Shown here: positions 22,232-31,710 of the stretch, in pieces
How positions within the stretch are numbered: the stretch's first letter is position 1
Layout of the letters: each line of letters opens with the position of its first letter
DNA from: Cyathus striatus
Taxonomy: Eukaryota > Basidiomycota > Agaricomycetes > Agaricales > Nidulariaceae
DNA length: 64,000 nucleotides
Direction: 5' to 3'
Assembly (NCBI GenBank): GCA_025738555.1
Contig: JAOVFP010000018.1
Coordinates: forward strand, 3,038,001 to 3,102,000
The notes under the pieces: generated by a model
Told to the model about the DNA's origin: nothing
The model's input: only the letters and a program-made list of their open reading frames with translations
Databases searched by the model: none
Translations under genes and position numbers: made by a program

Positions 22232-24373
22232 ATGGACTCGCCAAAACGCGCAGGATCTGCCGCGCCCGCCTCTTCAGATGCAAAAAGAATAAAGCTCACC
22301 GTCTCACAACAATCTCAAGGAGCTACTCCAGTCGACCCAGAAACTGCCCCGGGGAAGCGAAGCGAACTCGACCCGATCCAACCTGGTGACATTGCGAACT
22401 TGCCCCCAGAACCCCCGGGCGATTCAACCTCAGAAACAGGAGGGAAAGTTAGGCAGCTCAAGGAGGGCGATGATGATGAGACAGGGGACATTTCTATGGC
22501 GGATGGGGCTGACGATGAAGGTGACTCAGGGGACGACAACGACGATGAAGATCCAGCACAGCTTGAGGCTACGCGTTTACGACTCGAGGAGCAAGCTCGC
22601 AAGTACCTCGCTGCTCAGACACACGAAGTCGTTATACCATCATATTCCTCATGGTTTGATATGTCAAAGATCAGTCCCGTTGAGCGCAGGGCCTTGCCCG
22701 AGTTCTTCAACTCGAGAAATCGGTCTAAAACCCCCGCCATATACAAGGACTACAGAGACTTCATGATCAATACCTACCGCCTTCGCCCTACAGAATACTT
22801 AACGGTTACTGCATGTCGACGAAACTTGGCTGGGGATGTGTGTGCCATCATGAGGGTTCATGCTTTCCTTGAACAATGGGGTCTTATCAACTACCAGGTA
22901 CGTAGCGCCTTCCAGCTCACCACCGTATCTGTTCAGTACTAATATTTTATGTAGATCGATCCAGAACAACGACCAGCAGCGCTCGCGCCTCCTTTTACAG
23001 GTCACTTCCGTGTGATCCTCGATACCCCTCGTGGCATGCAATCTTTGCACCCAGGAACTCGACCTACCCACCCAGCAGCCGCCAACGGAGCCAAACCACC
23101 CACCGCCAGTGCCACTCCCGCCTCCCTCGAACTCCGCTCCTCCATCTACCAAACTACTTCCAAAGCTTCAAAGGCCATCAGCCCTATAGAAGCGGCTGCT
23201 CTTGCCAACGGAGCTGTCAATGGTGCTCCCAAAGACGTTGCACATGCATGCGATACCTGCGGGGCTGATTGCACCCAGGTGCGGTATCACTCCCTCAAGG
23301 ACAAGAAATTCGAGATATGTCCTACTTGCTACCTTGATGGTCGATTCCCTTCTACGATGTTCAGCGGCGACTTTGTCAAACTTACTTCAGCTTCACAGAA
23401 CGTTGCTCAGGGGAGTGGGGGTAATGACGACTGGAGCGATCAGGAGGTGCTTCTTCTGCTCGAGGCAGTGGAGATGTACGACGATGATTGGTCGAAGATC
23501 GAGGAACACGTTGGGAGCAGATCCGCTCAGCAATGTATTCGCAAGTTCCTCGAGTTACCCATTGAGGATCCATATCTCAACTCTGAAGGATCTATGGGCC
23601 CACTGAGGTTCGGTAGAATACCGTTCGAGCAAGCTGATAACCCTGTTATGAGCGTTGTTGCTTTCTTGGCTGGAGTCGTCGCGCCAGGTGTGGCAGCTGA
23701 AGCTGCCAAAACTGCTATCCACGAACTTACAGATGGAAACAAGGACAATAGGGAGGAGAAGGAAGACGATGACAAGACTGATGGGGAGGATGCAGAGGGG
23801 GAGAAGAACGACGAAGACCGCATGGACGAAGACGGTCCTGGGCAGAGCACCTCTGCAGGCGAAGCTACCTCTATCACCGGGGAGGGCATGGCGGTCGACA
23901 CAAGCAGCAACACCAAGCCTACACGCACGTTGCCTCACAGTAAAGTCGTCCGTGCCGCCGAACTTGCCCTCAAATCCTCCGCCAAAGCTGCCTCTCACCT
24001 CGCCACTGCCGAGGAAACCCAAATTCGCAGTACCCTCTCCCAGCTTATTAAGCTTACGCTGACGAAGCTCGAGCTCAAGATGTCACAGTTCGAGGAATTG
24101 GAAGATATTCTTGAGGAGGAGAGGAAAGGGTTGGAGAGCGCCCGCGTGGCTTTGGTGAATGAGAGGCTGAACCTGAAGAAGATGCTTGATACAGTGAGGT
24201 CGGAGATTGCGAAGAACGGGGTGGGTGCTGTCGCTGCGAGTGGGATGCTGAATCCTGGAGTGCCATTGGGCACAACAGCGCAGGGGACGAACGCCACACC
24301 AGTTGCAGAGGGGGTGTCTATGGAGGGTGAGCAGGGGCCTATGCAGGACGCTGCTACGCTGCAGTTGAGCTAG
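22232..24373 (+). CDS. SWI/SNF-RSC chromatin-remodelling subunit (SWI3/RSC8/Ssr2-like)
   Basis: The gene encodes a 694-residue nuclear protein in two exons (22232-22897 and 22955-24373). The 57-nt intron has a TACTAAT branch-like site and rejoins the frame at [17 protein letters not shown]. In order: an acidic N-terminus; a SWIRM domain at about 131-235 ([37 protein letters not shown]); a ZZ-type zinc finger at about 319-356 with CDTCGADC and ICPTCY; a SANT domain at about 362-412 ([39 protein letters not shown]); an Asp/Glu-rich linker; and a coiled coil at about 570-640. This domain order is that of SWI3/RSC8 scaffold subunits, which dimerise and hold ATP-dependent remodellers together. ATG 22232 is used because the codon two before it is GTG. 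It is a housekeeping gene inside the F-box cluster. Confidence 0.93.
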
Positions 24374-24712
24374 ATGGCTTGGGCGCTAAAACTGTGTCAG
24401 TGTGTTTAGCTATTGAACCACTTCCGAGTGTTTTGTTATATTTATGATCGCTTTTTTCTTCTATAATTTGTCAACGCGATGTTGTAGATCGTGGATTCGT
24501 TTTCTTTCGCTTTCTTCTGGCTGATTTCTCTTAGTATTTCTGTCGGTAAATATTGAATGCTGAATTGCTGTATTCCGTGTTTATGCCTCTGGGATGGAAG
24601 TTACATATAAAATGCATCCGTCTGCATTCACAAACAGTGATATCAAGAGTACTTAATTCCATTAAAGTTGTAAGTTAGTTAGGAGACAGATTTGGTTCCA
24701 TAGAGATCATGG
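24374..24712. other. Convergent 3' spacer
   Basis: This T-rich spacer lies between the stop of the SWI3-like gene and the stop of the convergent F-box copy 7. It holds the 3' ends of both transcripts. No gene is seen. Confidence 0.4.
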
Positions 24713-26524
24713 CTATAGTTCATTGTAGATTTCCCATGGAATGTAGCTTCCGCTCGTCGGTTCTCTCCATTCTGTCAAACCCTCCCAAGGAGAAAGTGAA
24801 TATTCTTGCGGTTTTTGGAAATAAATTAAAGAATCGCTGCCTAACGACACCTTCTCAGTATTCGGCTCCACTTTCTGTTTAAGATCATCGATGGGTACGC
24901 ATAATCGTCGAAGACCAGCGACGCGTTGATTGTTAAGGTGTGCGAATTTCCGTGCTTTCGCGAATTCTTTCAGTCCATTCTCTGTGATACCCGTTATTAT
25001 TGAACGGTAATCACATTCCAGTGCTTCTAGTTGCGGACATATAATATCAGAATAATCATTTACTAGAGGTGAGAGAGCATGCAATAGCTCATCATTGATG
25101 ATGTCCTTAACAGTTAAGGTGTCGCACGATGACGACACCCATCTGTTATGAAGGAACGAAGACGAGCAAACATATAGACTTTTAAGGTATGGCGTGAGTT
25201 GAAGAAGTTGAACCATGTTCTTGGACGAGGTCAAGTAAGAGGGCGAATATAATCCCAAAGACTGCAGATTATCTCCACAGATGTGTAGCAACGTCCTTAG
25301 CATGTTATCGGCCATTTCAAAGGTCTGATTATGATAGCCACTGGAAACATGGAAATCTAGGTTCCTTATAGAAGGAAGGCATAGATGCTTGACGAAGCCT
25401 ACAGCCTGGCTTGTTAGAGGTAATGAAAGGCTCAGCGTTGTCAAATGCTCAAGTAAGATATTGTTTGTATCATGTCTCCACTGTGGGCTACTATCATTTG
25501 CAGACAGAATAGTGGATACTTGCAATTTTAGTGACTTTAACAACCGGCAATGGCGAATTACGGCGGATGCAAAATCGGCCATATTAATTTCATCTGAGTC
25601 CATCGGAGATAACTCCAAGTTTAGCTCAGTAAGTTGTTCCCAGACATGTTCCGGTGTAGAAGAAAAATCTGAGAGCCGGAAAACGACGCCGTAAAACGTA
25701 GCAGAGTGAATACGAGAGGAGATAAGGCTAACAATATCCGACCACTCTAGTTTTCTAGGCGGGTGACGAATCAATTGACGGGTAATATGAAGCTCCTCAA
25801 GCATTGGCAGGCATTCAGTGGTCAGCCCATTTTTTAGAAGGTTACCCACTAAAATGTCTATAGAAAGAAATACGTCAAGATTTTTCCAACGTTGGTGATA
25901 TAGGACTACAATGTTGTCAATAAAAATTCCATATAAACGCTGGGCTTCCAGCGCATTACTGCCCTCAGAGTGGAAGCTCGACAGCGGATCCGAGGATTCG
26001 TAAACAGATATGGATAACGGGCATGTACCGGACCTGTCCAGCCACTCCTTTGCAGCTGCTTGACGCTGGTTTAATTTGAGCTGTAAGAAACCCAAGTCAT
26101 ATTGTTTAGGGTATCGTCCCAGCGTTATGACCGGAAGAACTATATGAATTCCTGTCCACAATTGTGGAGTAGAAAGAGCAATGCTCCTCCATGAACCACA
26201 GATACGTGTCAACAGCATCGGTGCTTCTATAGCACTCATACAGGGATTACGATGCGTTGGAAGGCAGGCAAGGAATATTTCTTCGATTATATCCCGATCA
26301 AGCCTTCGAGCGGGAGATATCATAGCACGATGTTGCTTAGCTAGGCTATAGATTTTGGATCGCTTCTCTTGCTGCAGGTGTAGTTGTCGTTGCAGCTGAT
26401 CGATCTCAAGATCGATTTGGCGAATCTCTTTAGATGAGAACTCCAAAATGTCTTTGATTTGTGACACCTCTTCGATGGAGGGAACATAGTTAGTACCGAA
26501 ATGTTGTTGAAATGGTGAATCCAT
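24713..26524 (-). CDS. F-box-like protein with coiled coil (copy 7)
   Basis: The 603-residue frame starts at ATG 26524 (MDSPFQQHFGTNYVPSIEE); the apparent start seven codons upstream is GTG. The leader intron runs from GTGAGC at 26613 to TATTAG at 26546 and contains a TACTAAT branch-like site. Counting from the start: coiled coil at about 25-65 (IDQLQRQLHLQQEKRSK), F-box-like domain at about 70-130 (LDRDIIEEIFLACLP, ICGSWRSIALSTPQLW), WLDRSGTCPLSISVYE near 170-185, RWKNLDVFLS, and leucine-rich segments through the middle. The tail is SPWEGL...PWEIYNEL. This copy is a good reference for the family layout, because it lacks insertions or truncations. It lies convergent with the SWI3-like gene. 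Confidence 0.9.
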   Translation of the reverse strand: MDSPFQQHFGTNYVPSIEEVSQIKDILEFSSKEIRQIDLEIDQLQRQLHLQQEKRSKIYSLAKQHRAMISPARRLDRDIIEEIFLACLPTHRNPCMSAIEAPMLLTRICGSWRSIALSTPQLWTGIHIVLPVITLGRYPKQYDLGFLQLKLNQRQAAAKEWLDRSGTCPLSISVYESSDPLSSFHSEGSNALEAQRLYGIFIDNIVVLYHQRWKNLDVFLSIDILVGNLLKNGLTTECLPMLEELHITRQLIRHPPRKLEWSDIVSLISSRIHSATFYGVVFRLSDFSSTPEHVWEQLTELNLELSPMDSDEINMADFASAVIRHCRLLKSLKLQVSTILSANDSSPQWRHDTNNILLEHLTTLSLSLPLTSQAVGFVKHLCLPSIRNLDFHVSSGYHNQTFEMADNMLRTLLHICGDNLQSLGLYSPSYLTSSKNMVQLLQLTPYLKSLYVCSSSFLHNRWVSSSCDTLTVKDIINDELLHALSPLVNDYSDIICPQLEALECDYRSIITGITENGLKEFAKARKFAHLNNQRVAGLRRLCVPIDDLKQKVEPNTEKVSLGSDSLIYFQKPQEYSLSPWEGLTEWREPTSGSYIPWEIYNEL

Positions 26525-26613
26525 GGGCAGCCACTGTATGAACACCTAATACCCAACACACAAAAATAATGAGGACAATTAGTACCAGAGCAATTGAATG
26601 GCATAAAGCTCAC

Positions 26614-28356
26614 TTGAATGAAATACGGTATGTATGCAATGGGAGAATGGGAAGAAAGGATAGGATAAGAATCAGAAGAATCAACTTAAGGTAGTCTAAG
26701 TTTGCACATAGTGCACGATGCATGTGGGCAACATGTGGGTGCCAGCGCTAGCGTCACAATGAAATTGTGCAACCGTTGAACAACTTTGACATGGTGACCG
26801 TGGGAGCCATCGGAGACACTTAGGCGCGCATCCACCGCCAGTGCCAACATCCATTGAAAGCCCTCGACAATGCGATAACACCAACGCACCATTGAGTCTA
26901 ACACCTTGTAAAAAAATTCCTGGAAAGCTGAAAATTGGGTTGTACCGTCTGTTAAAAGTTAATGAAGGTGATAGACCTGCCGTACCAGGTCTGTCGTGAA
27001 ATTTAAATTTGAATGAATGGTTGGGGTATCACTTGAGCCAAGTAATGTGACTCAAACTTGATAACCAAGAATATTGAGTACTACATCTATAAATCTAAAG
27101 CGTAAGTCACAAAGTACTCACCCGTGAAAAGCCTCGAATGAGTTAACTTGCGATAGATGCTAACTTGACATTCGCAGTACAGCGCATTACTTACGAATCC
27201 TGTAAAATCGACAGTGCCGTCAGTCACATTTTAGAGGGGCAAGTTCGTGAGCGCTAGGCAGCAATAATGATGATTTTGGCGGCACATCGCGCTTTCCGAT
27301 CTCGTTTGCCGGTTCCCATTTCCAGTGAAGACGATGCTTACATCCGAACCAATTACAATGAGGTTTGACAACTGCCAACAAGAACAAGACGACAGCACTT
27401 CCACCTATTTATACCTACATAACATCAAGATAAGTCAAATACAGTTGTTCCAGACTCTAATAAAAATCAACGCTCTCACGTAGATGAATGTGCACCTCCA
27501 AGTCCAATTCATTCAGCACGAGGTGCATATAAATCCCACATTTGACAGCACAGAAGACCCATCGAGACACGCTAGGAAATATGATCAAAGAAGGTCGCCA
27601 ACTTTCAAGCCAGATACATCCAGAATGTGCATATCGGCTCCAGTCTTCCAGATGCGCAACATGGTGATGGTACCGTAATGTTTCCTGCAAGGGAAGCACG
27701 CAAGCCCGTTGTAGGCGACACGTGTAGAAGTTCCAGGTACGTCGACGCGTTGAGGTTCCTTCGCAGGACCAGAGTGCGCGTTTTCAGCCAGCGTGTAAGT
27801 TTGAGCGGAAGGTGTTTAGAGACCGTCGAGTGCTGGTGAATAGATCGGGGTTCTTTAGAGAAAGACCAGAGTGCGTAGTTGTGTAAAGAAGGGTCATCAG
27901 ACCGGAGGAGGGAAGAAGTCGTTGATTGCTCGGAACGCGTCGAAGTTTACTATTCATAAAGGACCAGAGTGCGTGTTTTTAGCCCGTGTGTAAGGTTCAC
28001 AAGAAGAAGCCATCAGATTAGAGATCGTTGAATGTTCGTAATACCGTCGAAGTCTGTCATGGTTCATTATGAAGGACCGGAGTGTGTTGCTTTAGATAGC
28101 ATTCGGAGGAAGTCGTCGTTGAAAACTGATCTGAAAAATAATCCCACGCATCATAGTTCAAAATCTCAGAAACACTAACGTCAAAAATCACAATATTTCA
28201 CTTTGTTAAAACCCCTATATATACATCCGTGCTATCGTAAATGAATATGCAATAAGTACAACAAAAATGTAGAGAGAAAAATACAGCCGTATCATTTTTA
28301 AAATGCCCTTCATCTACATACAACAGTCCGTTACAAAGATGGAGGAAGAAAGGCAA
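26614..28356. other. Intergenic region downstream of ADH copy 1, repeat-bearing
   Basis: No intact gene. The part from about 27450 to 28100 is the downstream arm of the inverted ADH duplication and contains a tandem repeat of about 100 bp. A short minus-strand open frame (27457-27699, with HHHVAHLEDWS) resembles a plus-strand frame at 58734-58979 (CHFAHFEDWS). Both seem to be remnants of the duplicated segment rather than genes. Confidence 0.45.
27766..28100. repeat. Imperfect ~100-bp tandem repeat, 4 copies
   Basis: The marker GGACCAGAGTGCG, with small changes, occurs at 27766, 27862, 27961 and 28074, giving spacings of about 96-113 bp. Each copy goes on with GTxTTTTAGCC-like sequence, a GAAG/TCAGA block and GTCGAAGT. 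At least two inverted copies (CACTCTGGTCCTT near 58592 and 58709) lie downstream of the second ADH gene. Confidence 0.6.
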
Positions 28357-29552
28357 TCACTGGACGCTAAGAACGATACGTCCAGCAATCTTGCCCTTGC
28401 CCAGGTCATCATAGACCTCGGCAATGTCGTCAAGAGTCTTGAGCTGGAATGTTACCTTGACAGCACCAGTAGAGGCAATATCAATAGCCTCAATCGCATC
28501 CTGCCTGTTCCCAACATACGAGCCCATGATCGAAATGCTCTTGAACACGGTGAAGAAAATCGAGGCCTCAATCTTCGCTTCAGCAGGGAGCCCAACAGCC
28601 ATAAGCTTCCCTCCCTCACGAAGGTAATCCACAGCCTGAGTGTATCCAGATGGCGAAGCGGTAGTGACAACCGCAGCATGAGCTCCACGTCCGCCAGTGA
28701 TCTTCTTCACGTCCGCAACAATGTCCTTGGACTTGGTAAAGTCAATCCAGGCATCTGCACCGAGCTTCTCGCAGAGCTGGCGCTTCTCCTCGCCTCCGTC
28801 GATGGCGATGACGCGGCGGCCCATGAACTTTGCGTATTGGACTGCGAGATGGCCAAGGCCTCCTCCTGCTCCGGGGAGGACGACCCAGTCGCCGGGGTTG
28901 GTCTGGGAGTATTTGAGGGCGCGGTAGACGGTCACGCCTGCGCAGAGAAGGGAGGCGGCAGCGGCAGAGTCGAGGTTCTCGGGGATGGGGGTGACACTTT
29001 GCACGTAGGACACCTGAGGTAGGATGAATTAGAGCAGAAAGACTAAAAGATGAAGGAGAAGAAACGTACGACGTATTGAGAGAAAGTACCATCGACGGTG
29101 TATCCGCTCAACTTGACGTTGTAGCAGTTCTGCTCACGACCGTTCTTGCACTGCTCGCAGTTCAGGCATCTATCAGATTAGAGATCAAAAACGACGAAAG
29201 ATATGTGAGAGAAGATAAGAACGTACGAATCAGCAATCCACTTGATGCCAACGCGATCGCCGAGCTTGACGGAGCTGTTGACGGTATGGGGGCCAATGGC
29301 AACGACCTCGCCTACACCTTCGTGGCCGCCGATGAGGGGGACGCGAGGGGGGATGGGCCAATCACCGAGGGCGGCGTGGAGGTCGGTGTGGCAGACACCA
29401 GTGTGGGAGAGCTTGATGAGGCACTCGCCAGGAGCAAGCTGCTCGGCAGTCTTGACGGGGATAGTGGAGTCAACGACGACACCGGCACCGGTCTTCTGGA
29501 CAACGGCGGCCTTCTGAGTCTTGGGGATGGTGAATCCTGCGAGAGTGGACAT
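28357..29552 (-). CDS. Zinc-dependent alcohol dehydrogenase, copy 1
   Basis: This cytosolic medium-chain enzyme would interconvert alcohols and aldehydes with NAD(H), as in yeast Adh1-type proteins. Exons are 29552-29227, 29169-29070 and 29013-28357, giving 360 residues. Visible features are the catalytic-zinc ligands in GVCHTDLH (Cys54) and GGHEGVGE (His77) with a further Cys in SLLCAGVT, the structural-zinc motif [15 protein letters not shown] (Cys110, 113, 116, 124), and the Rossmann signature [14 protein letters not shown] followed by AIDGGEEK. Both introns sit at the same positions as in the second copy at 56863-58047. The protein is close to that copy; visible differences include [12 protein letters not shown] against [11 protein letters not shown]. 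No damage is seen. Preferred substrate and direction (ethanol production or use) cannot be told from sequence. Confidence 0.95.
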
Positions 29553-29606
29553 GATGGTGGTAGAGTGGTGTAGTGTGTACTGGGAGGTTGGTTGGAGGAA
29601 ATGGCG

Positions 29607-29617
29607 GTTTTTAAATG
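29607..29617 (-). promoter_or_regulatory. TATA-like element of ADH copy 1
   Basis: On the minus strand this reads ATTTAAAAACC, about 55-65 nt upstream of the ATG. The same element and context (CCATTTAAATACCGCC) stand at 56751 in front of ADH copy 2, so it was duplicated with the gene. Confidence 0.5.
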
Positions 29618-29796
29618 GCAGGAAGAGACTCCAAATACGATAGTGTGGAAGGCGCGTGATGACAGGGATGAGGAAGTGGCCAGACCGCCTTGTTCCCTTC
29701 GTGAGATGCAGAGATAGAGCAGGACAGTGACTTGTTGGGGATGGAGCCAGCTCTAGGCTTGGTTCGATACTGGCAGGGCTAGGTCTGTTTTGTCTA

Positions 29797-29826
29797 TCCA
29801 ATCCCAGCCAGCAGTATTGGTCCAAT
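29797..29826. promoter_or_regulatory. Cluster of three CCAAT boxes upstream of ADH copy 1
   Basis: CCAAT, ATTGG and CCAAT occur within about 30 bp (TCTATCCAATCCC, AGTATTGGTCCAATCAG), roughly 250 bp upstream of the ATG. CCAAT is the site of the HAP/NF-Y complex. Only one CCAAT (CACCCAATCACAT near 56690) is seen upstream of copy 2. Confidence 0.35.
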
Positions 29827-30979
29827 CAGTATGGGTGCCCCTTTATCCCTCTAGAAGACTCGTTCGACCTCCTGCGTCTCCTGCAGAACGAGACATAGAG
29901 CAAAGAACTAGGAAAGAACAGTCAGAGTCTCAGTCAGAGGTCCAGCCAGACAACCGAACTCATCAATCAGGTCTGGACACGTGCTCAAAATAGACTGCTC
30001 GCTTCCGCCCAGCCCACCCAATCAAGCTTATCGCCTTCCATATCGGGTCTCTCGCTCCGTCTCTCAACTCTCCGTGCTGCCCTCCAGGTCAGATGAGCAA
30101 CCAAGGGCCCCTCCAATCCGTAATATCCCTCAACAACACACAACCCCAGACACTGCCAGCCATCTATCATTCCTTGGTATCCATCCGGAACCCCGGCGCC
30201 CTTCGTCCTCTCTACCCCCTACACCGCTCCGCCACTCAACAGGTCACCGGTGCTGCCTTCTCCTAACTCTCGCCCGGTGATCCTGCCCTTTTTTCAATTA
30301 ATTTCAAACATGGTGGGCGACCGTTGGCACACATGACGACCGTGCGGCTTCCAGTAGTTGTCCGTTCCATGCTTTCGGGATGAATCCCCCACGTCCTGTC
30401 GCAGAGTCCCAGCTGTAGGAGTCCCAGCGGTATTGGCTCTCGTAACTCGTCCACTGGATGGGGATAAGTGATTAGATCTTTGTACCCTTCCTCAGCTCCA
30501 TTTCAGAGCGTATGTAACGGTCGATAAATTGGCAATATCACCCCACGAATATGTACCTAAATGGAAGAACACACCACTGAACGTGCTTCCATGGCATTGA
30601 GGATAGGAACTATCGTCGATTAACAACCGAGGGAGTACCTCGCCACTTGTCTGTGCATACCTCATTCATAAAATATCCACCGTCAACCTCCACCAGTATT
30701 CCCACTCTAAACCACGTTCCTAATTTCCGACAGTCATCAGCGTCAACGTTTGTAGTCGCATATTTTCCGCATGGACTGAACGGCCAGGTAAGATCTTTAG
30801 TAAGATTATCCATGCATGAGAGTTAGCGAAAGAAAGGATACAACCAACAAATCTAATTCTGGACTATATACATCCATCCTTAATCCACGGAGGTACTCAT
30901 ACGAGAACATATCAGGATAACTTGTAGGGTCCTCACTTTTCATCTTTCTTCCAAACAATACTGCGCTCCAGCCCCAGGC

Positions 30980-31171
30980 TAGTATTGCCCAATTATCATT
31001 GGATAGTATATTTCCTTTCTAATGCTATTCGTCGTTCAGAACGAGGAGCAAGCTCTCGGCCTTTCGTCCATCTTCTAGTATTGTCCAATTACCATTGGAC
31101 AATATAGGTCCTCAAATTCTATTCGTCGTTTGGAACGAGGAACAAACACTTAGTCTTCCCTCCTTCTTCCA
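30980..31171. repeat. Imperfect tandem duplication, unit ~96 bp
   Basis: Unit 1 starts TAGTATTGCCCAATTATCAT and unit 2 TAGTATTGTCCAATTACCAT. Both continue to ATTCGTCGTT, GAACGAGGA(G/A)CAA and a TTCxTCC(A/T)TCTTC end. The spacing is 96-97 bp. Confidence 0.65.
31081..31102. repeat. Perfect 9-bp inverted repeat
   Basis: TTGTCCAAT-TACC-ATTGGACAA is a perfect hairpin with a 4-nt loop, inside unit 2 of the tandem duplication. The equivalent in unit 1 is degenerate. The two arms are also CCAAT boxes in opposite orientation. Confidence 0.6.
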
Positions 31172-31710
31172 ACCAATTCCAGTCCTATTTGATGTTCTGC
31201 TGATAAGAACATATGTAAGGAACAAACATTTAGATCTCAGACTTTATAGGACAACTCCGAGCCGGGTACTAGCTTCCGAAGTGCCGTGCGTTATCATTCT
31301 CGAGAATACCCCACGGGGGTGAGTGATACTTAATGGTATTAATAGGCTACATAGGCATTGGTTCGCCGCTTGTCACCGTAGGTGGCATATATTGTCATTT
31401 TCGACGACATGAGAAATTGAGCTTAAAGTCGGGTTAATTGCATCTTCTCTGTCTTGAAGGTAACGCTATTAATTTAGCACGTTATACGGTTTCGGAAGAC
31501 ATTTATGGAGTGCTAGTACCTCAGTTCAAGTTTGCGTCTCGTTCTTCAAGAACATGAATCATCGATCGGGAACAAACATATATACATCGAGTTTTCGACA
31601 GGTGCATCCTACCGGCTATTTTACAGAGTCACTCGTTCGATGAGTATTCATATACTTAAACATAAAGAACAAATATAATATTGAGCGAATGTCAAAGTCC
31701 GTCGCATTAT

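Larger units (their letters stand above)
29827..31710. other. Intergenic region between ADH copy 1 and F-box copy 8
   Basis: No gene is supported. It contains a tandem duplication of about 96 bp with a hairpin, and sequence related to the 45 kb region (AGGAACAAAC ... CAACTCCGAGCC). Proline- and serine-rich open frames on the plus strand at 29981-30280 look like non-coding C-rich sequence. Confidence 0.45.

Noticed and set aside
22315..22602. Ser-rich minus-strand frame opposite the SWI3-like gene
   Set aside because: It is the antisense of the Asp/Glu-rich N-terminal region; no independent support.
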